Positions 1 through 10,460 of a DNA stretch of 34,579 nt are shown here, one piece after another (within the stretch, counting starts at the first letter, position 1; each line of letters starts with the position of its first letter). The notes beneath the pieces were generated by a model. That model was not told the DNA's origin. It ran no database searches and saw only the letters and a program-made list of their open reading frames with translations. Position numbers and translations under genes: made by a program. Origin of the DNA: Plakobranchus ocellatus (Eukaryota; Mollusca; Gastropoda; Plakobranchidae); the NCBI GenBank assembly GCA_019648995.1, contig BLXT01008287.1, positions 756,346-790,924 on the forward strand, read 5' to 3'.

Positions 1-330
1 CGCACAATAGGTTAGATCTCGAACCTTTGGATGTACACTGATAAAGAGTCTAGCAGGCACCTCTATAAACTTAGTGCCTCTCTATAGAATCTCAGTTTCT
101 AGTCTAGCCTATAGATCTAGATTTAGTATCTATGTCAAATAGCGTGTCAAACAGTTGGTACACTCTACTGACTAGATCTAGATCTAAACTAGCAGAAGAC
201 TTGGTCGATTAGAAGCAGATAAAACCACAAGGCCTAGAGCCAAAAGAAGAAAAAAAAAACACAAACATGTAAACAGGCTTCTCCACAAGCAAAAAGTAAT
301 TAAAATAAATCAATATCTCCCTTATTTCAC

Positions 331-381
331 CTGTTTAACTAATGCTCTTTGAACAACAGGGGTGGCTGCGGGGGCACTCAT
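331..381 (-). CDS. Possible first coding exon of an unidentified minus-strand gene
   Basis: On the minus strand an ATG at 381-379 opens 17 codons reading MSAPAATPVVQRALVKQ, ending in CAG just before a plausible donor (gtgaaa, from position 330 downward). Read on without splicing, the frame stops two codons later, so the peptide only makes sense as a spliced first exon. Ala/Pro-rich start followed by a basic stretch would fit a small mitochondrial or cytosolic protein, but I do not recognise it. The GC-richer codons stand out from the AT-rich surroundings. A CRE-like/ATTGG segment lies about 300 bp upstream and the MRPS6 start about 1.4 kb away in the opposite direction, so the arrangement is head-to-head. 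The remaining exons would lie left of the window. It could be chance. Confidence 0.3.
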
Positions 382-659
382 CTTTGTCTCTTCGACAGAT
401 GGTGAGAAAAGGGATGATGATAATCTGCGATGAAAGGAAGTGTGCTCGTAGAAAATATATCACGTGACTCGCTTCTTTTCTTAAAATTTTAAGACAAAAG
501 AGCCGTGGATTTCGCTTGTTTTTTGATTTGGCAAAATCCCAACCAGAGCAAAATTGATTATTGAAGTGCAGATAAACATAAAAAGATGAATAACACTGAT
601 TTTTCTGACACACAAATTCACAAGATAAGATAAAAAGGACACCCTAGATATACAGTCAT

Positions 660-765
660 GCTTATTCGACGTAAACAAACCCACGTTTTGATGATGTGGC
701 GTTGGCGGTGATTGGGCAAATTTAGCCCACCTTACGTAACGTCACCGATAACGCACTAAACTTTC
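660..765. promoter_or_regulatory. Candidate (bidirectional) promoter segment with CRE-like and inverted CCAAT motifs
   Basis: This is a CpG-bearing island in AT-rich DNA. It holds an inverted CCAAT box (ATTGG, 711-715), a palindromic TTACGTAA (732-739) overlapping ACGTCA, a CRE half-site on the minus strand (739-744). The motifs lie inside an imperfect inverted repeat: GCGTTGGCGGTGA (699-711) against TCACCGATAACGC (742-754) matches at 11 of 13 positions, with an inner TGGGC/GCCCA stem (713-717, 725-729). ATTGG and CRE motifs are common in animal housekeeping promoters. It sits between the possible minus-strand exon and MRPS6. Promoter activity is inferred; no TATA box or mapped start supports it. 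Confidence 0.35.
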
Positions 766-1179
766 CCCAAAGAATCTGATCAAAATCTATAGTTTATTTT
801 TAAAATTAATATCTTTTAATAGATTTTCTTGAGCGCACTTTGACTAGAGAGTTGACAGGCCATTCACTTTATTATCTACCAAACATAGCAATGCACCGAC
901 ACTTGGAAATTCCTATTTCTCCACATAGAGAAAAACATACTAGGAACATGCTTTTAAGTCCCAAATGTCCCTGCGCAAATAAGCACGAAGTTTGTTAAAA
1001 AAAAGAGTATTGACGTTTATATTTTTTAAGAGTTTAAAAAAGATTAGCAAAAAAGTGGGGGGAGACTGAGAGGGGGTGGATTATCGTCATAGAAGATAGA
1101 TCAATGTATCCGTGTCTGCCCTTGGTGAACTACAAAGAAGGAAAATGAAATAGATAGAAAGAAAGTAATATATATATTT

Positions 1180-1194
1180 AGAGAGAGAGAGAGA

Positions 1195-1231
<37 letters not shown>

Positions 1232-1258
1232 GTTTTTCTTTGGGGGGGGGGGGGGGGC
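1180..1258. repeat. (GA)n microsatellite followed by a poly-G run
   Basis: Imperfect (GA)n from about 1180 to 1230 is followed, after a short T-rich spacer, by 16 consecutive G (1242-1257). Serine/leucine-rich or proline-rich open frames across it are repeat artefacts. Confidence 0.9.
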
Positions 1259-1794
1259 GAAGGTGCTTACAATAAGTAGTATCATTTCCATAATTACTAA
1301 AAGTAAAAAACGTATACAAATACCGCACTCCCAGAAACAGATAAATAAGTTTAAGGATCCTGAAGATGCAATGGTGGTTGAAAGCAATGAAATAAATGTT
1401 GTAAAAGGAAACAACCACCAACTCAAACTTATAAAAACAAATAAAACAACACAGAGTATACGTAATAACGTTTCGCCCTAAGGCTTTATCATGAAAAAAA
1501 AAAATGACGAACTCAAATAAACTTTTACTATGCAATTACTAATATTGTTCTGTTTCATTTTCGCACAGTGGAATAATTTTGTAACTTTTCCTTTTAACTG
1601 CTAAATACTAGCTTACGCACTTAGTTAACATTTCAACTAATTTCATTTGTCCTCGACTCTATCATCAGCAGATAAATGAGATAGAAGTGATTCATTAGTT
1701 TTTTTAGATTTTTTTTAAAGGAACATCTAAATAATGGCTGGTTAATGACATTGTGTTAAATTTTATTTGAAGAATTAAAAAACTTAAAAAAAAC

Positions 1795-4700
1795 ATGCCC
1801 ACTTATGAATTGTCCCTTATATTAAGGGCTTTGCAAAGAGTAAGTAAAGTTTCTCATCTTGACATATTATGTAGATCTAGAGATCTAGCCTAGATCTAGA
1901 TTCTAGATCTTGTAAGTTCAGCCTTTGCTTAGTTTTCGTGATATAATCGCACTCCATATCATAGAATTTCCAAACGAATTCGCCACTTTTCTGATAGATA
2001 TAGCTTTTTTCATTAAAACGCGGAAAATTTGATTGTATCAATTAAGATATCGCTAGATCTACACATCAATGATTACTGCTAGCCTACATTTTAGCGTATT
2101 TTGAACTTGGCGTCAGCATATGTGGTATGATTGTTTAATGTAGCTTGTTGTTTTCTTTTTGTATTTAAGGAAATTTGAAGACTAGAGTACATATCTAAGA
2201 TCAATGCCCAAATTTTTGGGAGCCATAGAAATTTACTTAGTAATCTTCTAATTTCTATGCACACAACAGTGTCATTTTGTTTCTCTGTTTTTCATGCTGA
2301 CTTAACTTCACCCACCACTCTTCACAAAGTTATAGGGCCTATCTTTCAGAGGGAAATTTAATTTAAATTGATCAGTATAATTGAATCTCAGGATAATTCA
2401 CATGATGGTTGAGCTCTCAGCTAGATATATAGATTGAAGTTTTGTATTTTTACATCTTGGATTGGAAGTAACTTTGAAAAGTATTCACATAATGAAGAAA
2501 GGCAATTCACAAATTAAATAAAAGTTGTGTTTGATTAAAGGTCTTTTAAGTATTGCCTCACAAGTGCAATTTCAAACCCAGTAAAGAAAGAAAAGTAGCT
2601 CCATACACTACAGTGCTATAAACAATGCTACTAAGCTAAGTGCATTTTTTGTGTTACATTGAAGCCACATCACAAATTCAAATGTAACAAACCAGTTTCT
2701 ATTAAAATTTCTTTATTTTTTCACATACACCTGATTTATACCTTAAGTAGGCTACTCAAAATTTGAATTGCAATTTATTTTTTGAAAAGGTGTTCAAAAT
2801 GAAACAAAAATAAAAAAAGAGAAGGCCACCTTCTGAGAATAAGCTATTTGCTCATTTATTCATTTGATATATTTTTTGTACATTGATTTAAAAACCTTGT
2901 TTTACGATAACAAATATGTTGATCTTCAGCCCCAGCTGTCTGCAGCAGTGAAGCGATGTTGTACAAACATTCTTGAGCAGGGAGGAATGATCCGCGGCAT
3001 GGAGAATTTGGGTCTAAAGTCATTACCTTACAAAATGTCTTCACATGGCAACAGGCATTATGAGGGAAAGTAAGTTTTCTGCACTTGTCAAACAATTTTC
3101 AGTTCTACAATGATCCTTAAATTGAACAAGCTTGAACCCATTGAGACCTCAGGCTCGGTGAGGGATACATGAAGAACTTTTTTTTTCCCTCTTCGGCCTT
3201 AAAAAAAAATAACTTGGATTCATTAAGTGTCAGATTCTCTAACCTTGAGTTTAGCTGGGCTTCAGTGGAATAACGAAATCACACCAAGCAAGATTTGCAA
3301 GAGTCTATCCGTCTATTGTGAGTTTGATATAGTGTCAGTGTGTACATGTATGCTTGCTTCTGGGGTCAAGTATGGGGAGAGGAGCCATGTGTGTTAGGGT
3401 AGGGTAGAGAAAGATGGCAAGTAAATAGTTCTTCTGTAAAGCATTTGAAGGGAGGCTAATGACCATGTGTTCCCATAATTTAAAAGTAATCTCTCTGGTT
3501 AGAAGATTCATGCACAGCATGATGCTAGAGCTCAAGCTAGATAACATTTATAAATCTAGCTAGACACAGATATATAGTATGAGTACACAATTTGTATCGA
3601 CGATCCTTTTGAACTGAAGGTGCCTATGGTTGCTGTCTCTCAGAATGGGGTGATTTTGCTTCTTTTATGATTAAGGCAACCTTTTATTCAACAAGACCTT
3701 GGGTTCAATGAGATCATAGTATTGTGAAGGGGAAGAGAGGGTGGGGAGTGACTTTTCCTGATAGGGGGACGATATGGTGGATTATTACAACGTCACTTTA
3801 GCTCCTCCCCTATTTAGTATTAGTAGCAGGATATAACTTATTACAGAGAAAAGGCAAGGAATGAATTCTAACCTGTAACCCACTAAGAATCAACTACTGA
3901 GATCACTGATACTGAAAGATTTGTCTATAGATGTAAGATAAGGTGTATATTTATAAATAAATGAGCGACATGAATTGCTCTTAAAGCTGAAAACAAACAT
4001 GGTCTTGGATACGTCGCTTTTTATTAAACTTCCGATCAGACAGGCCTCCATATAGCACATTCTTTGGATGATAAGGAATACTTGATTACCTGGTAAGGAC
4101 AATAAAACATGTGGGCGCACAGGAAAACCCGTAGGATGTCGCAAGTTAAAAAATGAGAAAAACACAATTTTGGATTCTCCAAACATTCCTGAGCATTTTG
4201 CTCTTTATTTGAAGGCTCTATCTTATTTAGTTACAAAATTATGCTGTTTTAAAGTCACAAACATAGTTTTGAGAAAATGGCTTCTAAAGTTTTGCATATA
4301 AATTTTTTTTTTAGTTTTCAGCTGATAGAATAGATGATCAAATTGGTTTTACAGTCACATAGCACACGTACACCTCATCATTGTTCATTCAAACCCACAA
4401 ATGAGAATCATAACAAATATGTTTTGGTGAAAATGAACATTTAACTAAGGAATTTAACATTTTGGGCCCATCTTATGTTGCTGCTCATCACTGAGTGTTA
4501 CACCTTGACAAAGACAGTTCTAGAATAAATCTATCACATTTAACTTAGATCTCTAGATCTAAAGTAGATCTATAAATTTAATAACTTGTAGACTGTCAAA
4601 ACTACGGTTTTAAGTTAGATCTAGCTTCCAAACATTGATAACAAACGAAAATGGAGGTAAACAAGATCTAGACCTAGGCCAGAGAGAGAAAAGGAGATAG

Positions 4701-6891
4701 ATCTAGAGAAGGAGAGACAGAATGAAAGAAACCGGGACACAGGCAGTCTATAGATATATAGTTATCTATAGATTTATATCAAATCATCAAGACAGAGTGA
4801 TTTATTCATTACTTTTGCTTTGTTCATCATCTGCGTCCTGTTTTGTCATAAAATAAAATCGACATTATCATAGGCCGATCAATCGACTAGGTTTAGGTTT
4901 AAAAATTTTGCAATTTTCGAGTCATTCATTGAGGCTGCAAATGTGGGTTGGTCAAGTTTTGATCAAAAGGTGAAGGACCGACTTTTGTAAACATTATTTT
5001 TAATTGCAATAGACTTAGAATTAATGCTTTCAAGGTAAACACTCAATTATATGTATAAAAATATCAATGTTTTGAAGAGCTTTATCGGACAAGAAACATA
5101 ACTTACTCGCTTAACTGATCATCGGATTGAGACGTTTTTTTTTAATCATAGATCTATAAGGTTATCTCAATAAAATGGCTGTGCATTCAACCAGGTTAAT
5201 TTATATTAATGCCTACTAGTTAGAATGTAACAGCCAAGTAACTGCTGTTTAGTTTGGTGTATAATAGTTGAAGGTTTCAATGAAATCTCCAACTTTTCGT
5301 CTTCCTACTCCACCAAGTTTTATTTATTTCTATTTATGATATGAATCAGGCATTAAGTTTTAGAAATTGGTCTGGTTTTTTTTAGGCTTTCATTGCCACA
5401 AACCTGATCAAGATGCCTTACAAAAAATGTATAATTGAATAGGTTATATGTTGAAGAAATAAATAAAACTTGGTGGAGTATGAAGACGAAAAATTGGAGA
5501 TTTCATCGAAACCAAAATCTCAATTTTGGCCATGAATGAGGTAATCGACTTTAAATGGCTCTAGCTCAAAATAAGCCTTTGCGACATCCGACGGGTTTTC
5601 CTGTGCGCCCACACAAATTGTGTCTCATCTCAGACTCTTCTTTAAGGGCAAGTGCGGCACTCAGGGGTGATTTTCTTTATTTCTTAAATGATACCTTTAT
5701 AAATCGTTTATTTGTTATATATGACCCCTAAAAAGTGATATAAACAACAAAAATTATATTTTTTTTCAATTATTGTTGGCATGGCAACAGAAAAAGATGT
5801 CGGCCATCTTGGATATCAATAAAAATTTTAAAGTCTTATAACTTCGGAACTAAATAAGATATAACTTTTTTTAAACGAGAATATGTTTATATGCTAAATT
5901 TGAACGTTTTCACATAGGCTTTTGTGGTGAGACAGAAAAGGAAAATTTTCATTATTTTTTAAAAATATATAGATCTAGATCTACATAAATAGCATCAAAT
6001 TTTTGGATGCATGAAAATTTTATTAAAAAAAAAAATTTATAGATGCCATTTTAAAAAACCTGTGTGAAAAGCAAGATATACTGCCCTAAAACTTCATGGT
6101 AATTTTCAGACAAACCTTATGGAAAAACCAAAGTTAAAAGAACATTTGTCCCAAAAAAAACCAACCTCATATTGAGAAAATGGCCGATAAAGTCTGAGCA
6201 AAAAGATTTTGGTTTTCTGACCAATTAAGCGATGTCAGCTCCATATGATGGGCCTCCTTCAACTCTCTCATAATTGATGTAATTTTTTATGGCTAGATTT
6301 TTTTTCACATATTTGTTGATTGGTTTTGCTCTGAAAAAAAAAAAAAATCTAAATGTATGTAGCTTGATTGCTGTGAGCGCTATCCTGAGAATGAGTTGGG
6401 ACAGCAGGCTGTCCCTAGGACCTCTGCGGTCTTGATTGCCACGTTATGTCTCAAGACCAGAACAGATGAGTTAGAAGTCGCAGTTTGAATGGTTGAAATA
6501 ATTGATACAGCCAGAAATTGCATATGCATTCAATTGTATTAAGCTTAACTCTCTGTTGCTTTGCTGGACAGTGTTTGGTGCAAATGATGCAAGTGTGTGA
6601 AACAAGTTAATGAGGATTTTGTCTTTTTTATTGTTGTCCACCAGTTACATTCTCATCAAGTTTGATGGCTCAACTGCTCTGCCCAAACTGATAGATGAGC
6701 CAATGAAGCGTGACTCAGACGTCATCCGCCAGACGGTCTTTGCTGAACGAGAGTGGGTCCCTCCGTGTTTGGTTGAGCCCTGTCACTTTGGGGAGATCCA
6801 GAATCCTGATCACGAGAAGAGCATCTGGTGGTCTCGCGTCAATCGTAGATATGTTAGGTGGGAGCGCAGGAAGAAGCAGAGTAAATGCTGA
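1795..6891 (+). CDS. MRPS6: Mitochondrial small-subunit ribosomal protein bS6m
   Basis: The product is the mitochondrial homologue of bacterial S6, a mitoribosome small-subunit protein. I read three coding exons: 1795-1839, 2930-3069 and 6645-6891 (stop TGA 6889-6891), giving 143 aa. Exon 1 encodes MPTYELSLILRALQR, the typical S6 first beta strand and helix start, and ends at a strong donor (gtaagt). Exon 2 encodes the helix and central strand with LGLKSLPYKM, matching the family LP-Y segment. Exon 3 resumes with NYILIKFDG and RDSDVIRQTVFA, the third strand and last helix. Intron 1 falls between codons, and intron 2 splits the Asn-62 codon after its second base. Acceptors are tcttcag and tccaccag. 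The vertebrate protein is about 125 aa, so the basic tail (RRYVRWERRKKQ) is somewhat extended. The first ATG is used because family members begin MP-YEL. A non-coding 5' exon is possible. Identity is by eye but strong. Confidence 0.9.
1840..2929 (+). other. MRPS6 intron 1
   Basis: The 1,090-bp intron has a gtaagt donor and a gatcttcag acceptor. It is AT-rich, with a cluster of AGATCT/CTAGATC palindromes at 1871-1910. No exon or element was recognised inside. Confidence 0.85.
4111..4144 (+). repeat. 34-bp inverted repeat, left copy
   Basis: The segment starting gtgggcgcacaggaaaaccc is the reverse complement of 5579-5612 with one mismatch in 34. Similarity does not extend clearly beyond it on either side. 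It could be the remnant of a terminal inverted repeat or two opposite insertions of one dispersed repeat. Confidence 0.7.
5273..5513. repeat. Foldback (hairpin) element with 58-bp arms
   Basis: The left arm 5273-5330 and right arm 5456-5513 are reverse complements at 55 of 58 positions, separated by a 125-nt AT-rich loop. The arms begin ggtttc(a/g)atgaaatctcc and end near tttatttatttc. Such structure is typical of MITE-like or foldback elements; no encoded protein and no convincing target-site duplication was seen. A transcribed copy would form a long intronic hairpin. Confidence 0.8.
5579..5612 (-). repeat. 34-bp inverted repeat, right copy
   Basis: This is the partner of 4111-4144 with 33 of 34 matching in reverse complement, beginning ttgcgacatcc and ending gcgcccac. 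It lies 65 bp to the right of the foldback. Confidence 0.7.
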
Positions 6892-8050
6892 AAGTGTGGA
6901 AGGAAGGCTTTGTTGTAGTATGTTTTGTTTGCAAATGCTTATCTCTGCCATAGCCAGTTAAAGAGCAGTATCATCAGTGTTCTGTTAAGTCTATGGATGA
7001 CACTGCTATCCATTTGGCTATGGCAGATCTATGTGGTGGCTTGGAAGGAAGTGTGTTCTTTTGGATAAGGGGGCCACGGGTTTGATTCCCTTTTGCCATT
7101 TGATAGGAATGGAATCTCACCGGCAAGCATGGCCTTAATGTAATTGATAGTCACAGGTGTTTTGACACTGTCAGGGAGAACATAGTGGCTGTAATTTTTT
7201 TTTATGTCAAACAAATTACAGGGAGATTGTAATGGAACTGAAGAAAATTATTTGAAATTCGGGATAGGTCAAGTATTATAAGATTATTGTGTCCAGACAA
7301 AAGCATTTAGATGACTGAAAAATTGTGTTGGTTTGTGAAGCATATATATATTGTGAATGGTTCAAATGAATCATCTGAAGGAGATGTAAATTAGTAGCTG
7401 AATCAGTTGTTGGATGGGAATCAAGCAAATGATTTTGCAAGCTGTATTAATTTATGAGTTTTTGTCATGTTTTAACCTCACTGGAAAACCTGCTCTGTGT
7501 TTTATTCAATGCATTAAAATAGTATGAAACTGAAAATTTTCCTACTTTTGTAATATTTTTTTTTATGTTAAAAACATTACAGCTTGTTTTATTATTGGTA
7601 TGTTTAGAGCATAAAGCAAGCAAAATAAAAAAAAATTAAATATAAAAGTGATATTTTTGAAGAATTCAAATTGTTTGTGTGTCTAAATCCGTGCTCGATG
7701 GAGTTTATTATTATAAACACTGTTTCATGTTTCTTTGTTTCACTTGGAATGTAATTAAAGAATAAAAAAAGTATTATGAACTGAAATAAAACTGTGAATT
7801 CCATTTCACATCCAAAATTTTTTCAACATTTAGCCCTGCACCATAAATTTTCACCAAAAACTTTGTTTTTTTTTTCTGACTCCCTCTCGGTATTTTGAAA
7901 ATACACAACATACAGATCAGCATTGGCAAACTACTGCACATGAAAGATTGTCAAAATTATTATCACAGGCTTTCAATTTTTTTGGTAAATAAAGGTTAGT
8001 TAAAGCATAAGTACAACTTAACTTCATTAAATTCCAACGCAGGTCAAAAC
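6892..8050 (+). other. MRPS6 3' flank, probable 3' UTR
   Basis: This is an AT-rich stretch downstream of the MRPS6 stop. AATAAA hexamers at 7624-7629, 7761-7766 and 7785-7790 are candidate polyadenylation signals, but none can be picked from sequence alone. Apart from a tRNA-like relic at 7020-7099, nothing coding was recognised. Confidence 0.4.
7020..7099 (+). repeat. tRNA-derived SINE-like relic
   Basis: This 80-bp unit has a tRNA-like outline. Its ends pair (ATGGCA at 7020-7025 with TGCCAT at 7094-7099), and gggtttgattccc at 7078-7090 resembles the internal promoter B box/T arm. The T stem is only partly paired and the A box is poor (tggcttggaagg), so it is not a working tRNA. It probably derives from an old SINE. 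Confidence 0.4.
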
Positions 8051-8082
8051 GTCATGATACTCATTCAAGTGTATGTGTGTGT

Positions 8083-8093
8083 CCCTCTCTCTT

Positions 8094-8162
<69 letters not shown>

Positions 8163-8168
8163 CTCTCA
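8083..8168. repeat. (CT)n microsatellite
   Basis: A nearly pure CT tract of about 85 bp with occasional TTT interruptions. Leu/Ser-repeat open frames over it are artefacts. Confidence 0.95.
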
Positions 8169-8274
8169 CTACCAGTATACTACACTTACTCATTCATTGT
8201 TGCCCATGCCAAACCAGAGTCGGTGAAGGGCTTGAACTCGAGAGAAAAAGTTCCATACAGGTTTCAGGATCAGT

Positions 8275-8900
8275 AGCTAACCTCTGACCCCAAGTGCAAT
8301 CTCGTTAGCAAAGGCGAAAAAATCAAACAAGTTACAAAATTAAAATATCTAGGTTACCTGATAACATCAGATGGCAGATGCACAGGTGAAATAAGTAAAA
8401 GAATAGCCATGGCTAAAGATACATTCCAAAAAATGAAACCTATACTGGCAAATAGAAACATAAGCATGAAAACCAAAATAAGGGTAATTAAAACATGTGT
8501 ATCGTCAGTACTTTTGTATGGTAGTGAGTGATGGACAATAAACAAAGATATAGAAAAAAAACTAGAAGCAGTAGAGATGTGGTTTATCAGAAGAATGATG
8601 AGGATATCATGGACAGAAAAAAAAACTCAAATGAATTGGTTCTGAAAGAAGCTAATCTTGAGCGATCACAAATTAAAACCATTAGACAGAGGCAACTACA
8701 GTCTTTAGGCCATATTTGCCGACATAAGGGTTTAGAACACTTAGCAATCACTGGAAAGATTGAAGGCAAACGCAGTGAGGTAGACAGAGAATAACTTTTA
8801 TTGAAAATCTTAAGTTATAGGCAATAGGCAAGGTTAACTGAGAATAGGTTTGAGTGGAGGAATATGATCGCCAATGTCTGTTCCAGACAAGGTACCTGAT
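8275..8900 (+). pseudogene. 3' end of a dead RTE-like non-LTR retrotransposon (reverse transcriptase C-terminus)
   Basis: Reading + strand in shifting frames gives the familiar C-terminal part of an endonuclease-reverse transcriptase LINE protein: KYLGYLITSDG, RIAMAKDTFQKMKPIL, VLLYGSE, then EMWFIRRMMRISWT, later IKTIRQRQLQSLGHI and LEHLAITGKIEGKR, ending MIANVCSRQGT with TGA at 8897-8899. A nonsense codon at 8529-8531 replaces the Cys expected after LYGSE. A frame change occurs near 8620, and the 3' part (about 8790-8890) carries further stops. The 5' portion (endonuclease and catalytic RT core) is absent; the copy starts shortly after the CT tract, as expected for 5' truncation. RTE-type assignment rests on motif recall. 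Confidence 0.8.
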
Positions 8901-9109
8901 GATGAGCTAACCTCTGTGCCAGTGGCATCCTTCACCAAAAATGTGCCAAATCTAAAATGAGCATCGGTGGTGCAGCTGTAAGCAAACTAGCCCTAAAACC
9001 TGCGGAGATCTTCATGTTGCAGGCGTGAGCCCCACTTCATAAAATTAAAAAAAAAATCTGAGGTCTTCTGAGACAGAGTAAGCTGGATGTCTTTAACAAA
9101 CAAAATAAT

Positions 9110-9714
9110 GTTTAAAAAATTAATACATTTGCACAGCAATTATTGCATAAAGGGGTAATTATTACTACAAGACAACTCTCTCAGGTATAAAGGTGTGCTA
9201 TATACGTCAACTGTCATTCATTTATTCAGCCATTATTGCATCAAAGACAAGGGATTCAGTGGCAGCTTTCTCAGGTATGAAGTTGCATGACACATTTTAC
9301 ACTAGACAGTGTACGGTCATCTTTCGACAATTTTCTCGGATATATATAGGGTGTGATAGATTTATCTTTTACAGCCATCATTACAGAAAGGGGATATCGT
9401 AACAACTCTCTATGGTGTGTGATACATTTACATGTACACAGCCATCTTTACATAAAGGCTACAGGTGCCTGATACTTACACACAATACAGTCTGCAATAT
9501 GAAAGGATAGGGGTCTACCGGTAACAGCTTTCTCAAATATAAGGGTCTGTGGTGCATTATAATATTATAAACTATACGGCTATCATTACATAAAGTGGTA
9601 CTGGTGCTTACACACTATATAGTTGTCTGTATAAAGGATAGGGGGGCCTACCGGTGACAACTGTCTCGGATATGATGATGTGTGATACATTCAATTAGCC
9701 ATCTTTATGTTAAG
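9110..9714 (+). repeat. Degenerate outer copies of the 69-bp minisatellite
   Basis: The keywords of the downstream array (aactctctcaggtat, gtgtgatacattta, cagccatc-tttacataaagg) recur at irregular spacing of roughly 70-130 bp with many substitutions and indels. They read as older, diverged units flanking the homogenised core. A further decayed unit lies at 10393-10460. Confidence 0.65.
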
Positions 9715-10392
9715 GAGTACAGATGATAACTTTCTCAGATATGACAGTGTGTGATACACTTATACAGTCATCATTACATAAAGGATTACAGATGATAAAT
9801 TTCTCAGATATGACGGTGTGTGATACATTTATACAGTCATCATTACACAAAGGATTACAGATGATAACGTTCTCAGGTGTGACGGTGTGTGATACACTTA
9901 TACAGTCATCATTGCATAAAGGATTGCAGATGATAACTTTCTCAGATGTGACGGTGTGTGATACACTTACAGTCATAAAGGATTACAGATGATAACTTTC
10001 TCAGATGTGACGGTGTGAGATACACTTATACAGTCATCATTACACAAAGGATTGCAGATGATAACTTTCTCAGATGTGACGGTGTGTGATACACTTATAC
10101 AGTCATCATTACAAAAAGGATTGCAGATGATAACTTTCTCAGATGTGACGGTGCGTGATACACTTATACAGTCATCATTACAAAAAGGATTGCAGATGAT
10201 AACTTTCTCAGATGTGACGGTGTGTGATACACTTACAGTCATAAAGGATTACAGATGATAACTTTCTCAGATATGACGGTGTGTGACACACTCATAAAGT
10301 CATCATTACACAAAGGATTGCAGATGATAACTTTCTCAGATGTGTCAGTGTGTGATACACTTATACAGTCATCATTACATCAAAGGGTTACA
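9715..10392 (+). repeat. 69-bp minisatellite with 266-bp higher-order periodicity
   Basis: Units begin gatgataactttctcag at 9722, 9791, 9860, 9929, 9988, 10057, 10126, 10195, 10254 and 10323. Spacings are 69,69,69,59,69,69,69,59,69, so a 69-69-69-59 block of 266 bp is repeated. The two 59-bp units (9929-9987 and 10195-10253) look identical. A 69-bp period is 23 codons, so open frames run through on both strands (repeating SDVTVCDTL on plus). They are by-products of periodicity, not evidence of a protein. Confidence 0.95.
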
Positions 10393-10460
10393 GTGACAAC
10401 TTTTTAAAAGATATGATGGTGTATTATATAACCAACGTTTGATTAAAAAGCCATCTGTTC

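Larger units (their letters stand above)
3070..6644 (+). other. MRPS6 intron 2
   Basis: The 3,575-bp intron has a gtaagt donor and an accag acceptor behind a T-rich tract. It contains AGATCT-rich stretches (4540-4710, 5970-5985), a 58-bp-arm foldback (5273-5513) and an outer 34-bp inverted repeat pair (4111-4144, 5579-5612). No coding segment was found in it. Confidence 0.85.

Noticed and set aside
335..684. Minus-strand frames of 92 and 67 codons
   Set aside because: Composition typical of AT-rich non-coding DNA. The better candidate is the short spliced exon in another frame.
1101..1535. Minus-strand 144-codon frame with Pro and Ser-Leu runs
   Set aside because: Crosses the poly-G and GA repeats and has no domain; low-complexity artefact.
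6710..6961. Plus- and minus-strand frames overlapping MRPS6 exon 3
   Set aside because: Shadows of the real exon, whose frame matches the S6 family.
8054..8287. Leu/Ser-rich open frames
   Set aside because: Translation of a CT microsatellite.
9710..10258. Long open frames on both strands with repeating SDVTVCDTL or SVSHTVTSEKVIICNP peptides
   Set aside because: They follow the 69-bp (23-codon) period of the minisatellite and exist on both strands. This is an expected artefact.
9715..10392. CRISPR-like regular repeats
   Set aside because: Units are head-to-tail without unique spacers, and the genome is eukaryotic.
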